This document shows, in pieces, positions 6,012-7,035 of a DNA stretch of 7,035 nt; the stretch's first letter is position 1, and the number at the start of each line of letters is the position of its first letter. The position numbers and the translations under genes are program-made. A model generated the notes under the pieces. That model saw only the letters and a program-made list of their open reading frames with translations, searched no databases and had not been told where the DNA came from. This DNA is from Streptosporangiaceae bacterium (GTDB taxonomy: Bacteria; Actinomycetota; Actinomycetes; Streptosporangiales; Streptosporangiaceae): assembly GCA_030040475.1 (NCBI GenBank), contig JASHTQ010000569.1, positions 1 through 7,035 on the forward strand, given 5' to 3'.

Positions 6012-6803
6012 TCAGCCGAGGAACTCCTCGATCAGCGGGCGGATCAGCGCGCTCTGCCGGAGCACGCCCATGTGCGTGGTGCCGGGCAGCACGGCGAGCT
6101 GCGCGCCGGGGATCAGCTCGTGCATCCGCACGGCGTGCTCGAGCCTGATGAAGTCGTGGTCGCCGAACACGAGCAGGGTCGGCGCGGCCACGCCGCCGAG
6201 CTCGGCGTCCGTCCAGCCCTTCGGGTTGCCCGCGGCCTGCGAGCACTTCGCCGCGAACGCCTCGAAGTGATCGGGGTCCGGGGCGAGCCGCGCGTACGCC
6301 TCGCGCAACTCCTGGAAGTCCGCCGCGGTGGGCATCCGGGTCGACGTGGCGTGCTGGGCCGGATCGGAGATCTCGGGGTGGAATCCGTCGGCCGCGTACG
6401 CGACGGACGCCAGGATCAGCCGGCCGACACGATCGGGGTAATCGAGCGCGAACTGCAGCGCCACCCCGCCGCCGAGGCTGAAGCCGAGCACGTCCGCGCG
6501 CTGGATGCCGAGGTGGTCGAGCAGGCCGGCCACGTCGCCCGCCAGGTAGCCAAGGTCGATGTCCCGGTCGATGTCGGCGGTGCGGCCGTGTCCCTGCAGT
6601 TCGACGGCGATCAGCCGACGGCCTGCCGCCAGGTCTTGCAGCAGGTCACCGAACGACAGGTCGATGGTGAGCAGCCCACCGTGCAGCAGCACCAGCGGCG
6701 CCGCCGCGCTCTCGTGCGGGGCCGCAGCGCTCTCGCCGCCGCGCACCTCGTAGTACATCTTCAGCCCGTTGACGTCCGCGTAGCCGCTCGTCACCTGAGT
6801 CAT
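6012..6803 (-). CDS. Alpha/beta-fold hydrolase
   Basis: A 263-residue alpha/beta hydrolase, probably a cytoplasmic esterase or related enzyme on a small molecule. The oxyanion-hole HGG is at 41-43. The nucleophile elbow is GFSLGG with Ser109, the acid is most likely Asp217 in FGDHD, and the catalytic His is His244 in PGTTHMG, so the triad is complete. The strand order and the phrases VELQGHGRT and LDYPDRVGRLIL are typical. The start is set by a strong GGAGGAG seven bases ahead of the ATG at 6803; an in-frame GTG at 6833 would lie upstream of that signal and is rejected. Residues 24-37 hold a tandem ESAAAP duplication between the first strands. It follows the truncated gene at the window end by 66 bp on the same strand, so they may be co-transcribed. 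The substrate is not predictable. Confidence 0.92.
   Translation of the reverse strand: MTQVTSGYADVNGLKMYYEVRGGESAAAPHESAAAPLVLLHGGLLTIDLSFGDLLQDLAAGRRLIAVELQGHGRTADIDRDIDLGYLAGDVAGLLDHLGIQRADVLGFSLGGGVALQFALDYPDRVGRLILASVAYAADGFHPEISDPAQHATSTRMPTAADFQELREAYARLAPDPDHFEAFAAKCSQAAGNPKGWTDAELGGVAAPTLLVFGDHDFIRLEHAVRMHELIPGAQLAVLPGTTHMGVLRQSALIRPLIEEFLG
6693..6734 (-). repeat. 21-bp tandem duplication inside the hydrolase gene
   Basis: The segments 6714-6734 and 6693-6713 are adjacent and match at 17 of 21 bases. They encode ESAAAPH and ESAAAPL (residues 24-37). The duplication keeps the frame and sits in a likely surface loop between the N-terminal hairpin and the HGG strand. Confidence 0.7.
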
Positions 6804-6810
6804 CGCGCAG

Positions 6811-6817
6811 CTCCTCC
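6811..6817 (-). promoter_or_regulatory. Ribosome binding site of the hydrolase
   Basis: CTCCTCC on the plus strand reads GGAGGAG on the coding strand. It lies seven bases before the ATG at 6803 and fixes the start over the upstream GTG at 6833. Confidence 0.85.
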
Positions 6818-6869
6818 GATCCGATTTCACCACGGCAGACGTCCCGCGGCCGCCGAACTCATCGCCGCC

Positions 6870-7035
6870 TCACGGGGTCAGCGCCAGCGTCGCCCCGCCG
6901 GCGTCGAGCAGCCGGTGCGGGCCCGCGGCCCCGGCGAGGCGTGCCAGCGAGCCCCGGACCCTGGCGCGCGGCCCGTCCGGCCCGGCCAGCGTGGCCCCGT
7001 CGGCGCCGACCGCGACCAGGTCGCCGTCGTGGCGC
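6870..7035 (-). CDS. C-terminal end of an unidentified gene (partial, runs off the window)
   Basis: From the window edge, the minus strand reads 54 sense codons ending in TGA at 6872-6870. The peptide begins RHDGDLVAVGADGATLAG and ends HRLLDAGGATLALTP. Third codon positions are almost all G or C, as in the neighbouring genes, and the frame is free of stops. It has no start in the window because its 5' part lies beyond base 7035. The Gly/Asp/Ala-rich turns (DGDLVAVGADG, DAGGATLAL) suggest beta strands, but no family can be named. It is followed by the hydrolase after 66 bp on the same strand, a possible operon. Confidence 0.6.
   Translation of the reverse strand, partial: RHDGDLVAVGADGATLAGPDGPRARVRGSLARLAGAAGPHRLLDAGGATLALTP

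Noticed and set aside
6827..6862. An 11-residue leader ORF (MSSAAAGRLPW) between the truncated gene and the hydrolase
   Set aside because: It has a GAGGCGG-like sequence ahead of it, but it is too short for coding statistics and shows no attenuator hairpin or amino-acid run; it is probably chance.

Overview
The window is very GC-rich, with GC-biased third codon positions and frequent GTG or weakly signposted starts. Together with the gene families present, this points to a high-GC actinomycete chromosome, such as the Streptosporangiales/Streptomycetales kind; the genus cannot be fixed from the sequence. No rRNA, tRNA, transposase, integrase, CRISPR array, toxin-antitoxin pair or biosynthetic cluster was seen. 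It reads as ordinary chromosomal housekeeping and accessory genes.

Layout from left to right. A three-codon tail of an upstream gene overlaps (TGATG) the start of a DNA-3-methyladenine glycosylase I (tag, +, 12-623). Convergent to it is a MalY/PatB-type PLP-dependent C-S lyase or aminotransferase (-, 821-1990). The gap between them holds a 30-bp direct repeat and a 56-bp nearly perfect palindrome that contains the lyase stop codon. Divergent from the lyase is a PfkB/1-phosphofructokinase-like protein (+, 2086-3021) that has lost several catalytic motifs. Convergent to it are two genes on the minus strand: a class I SAM-dependent methyltransferase (3089-3775) and, upstream of it, a membrane-anchored beta-propeller-like protein (3828-5006). 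A 256-bp divergent intergenic region carries a 12-unit, 8-bp G-rich tandem repeat. It separates the propeller gene from an unidentified protein of 245 residues (+, 5263-6000). Only 11 bp further on comes the 3' end of a convergent alpha/beta hydrolase (-, 6012-6803). Upstream of that, the C-terminal end of another minus-strand gene runs off the window (6870-7035).

The genes do not form an obvious pathway. The likely co-transcribed pairs are the propeller protein with the methyltransferase, the truncated last gene with the hydrolase, and the truncated first gene with tag. The most notable items are the degenerate PfkB-like protein, the long palindrome over the lyase terminus, and the G-rich minisatellite in a divergent promoter region. 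I found no convincing evidence for a new multi-gene system.
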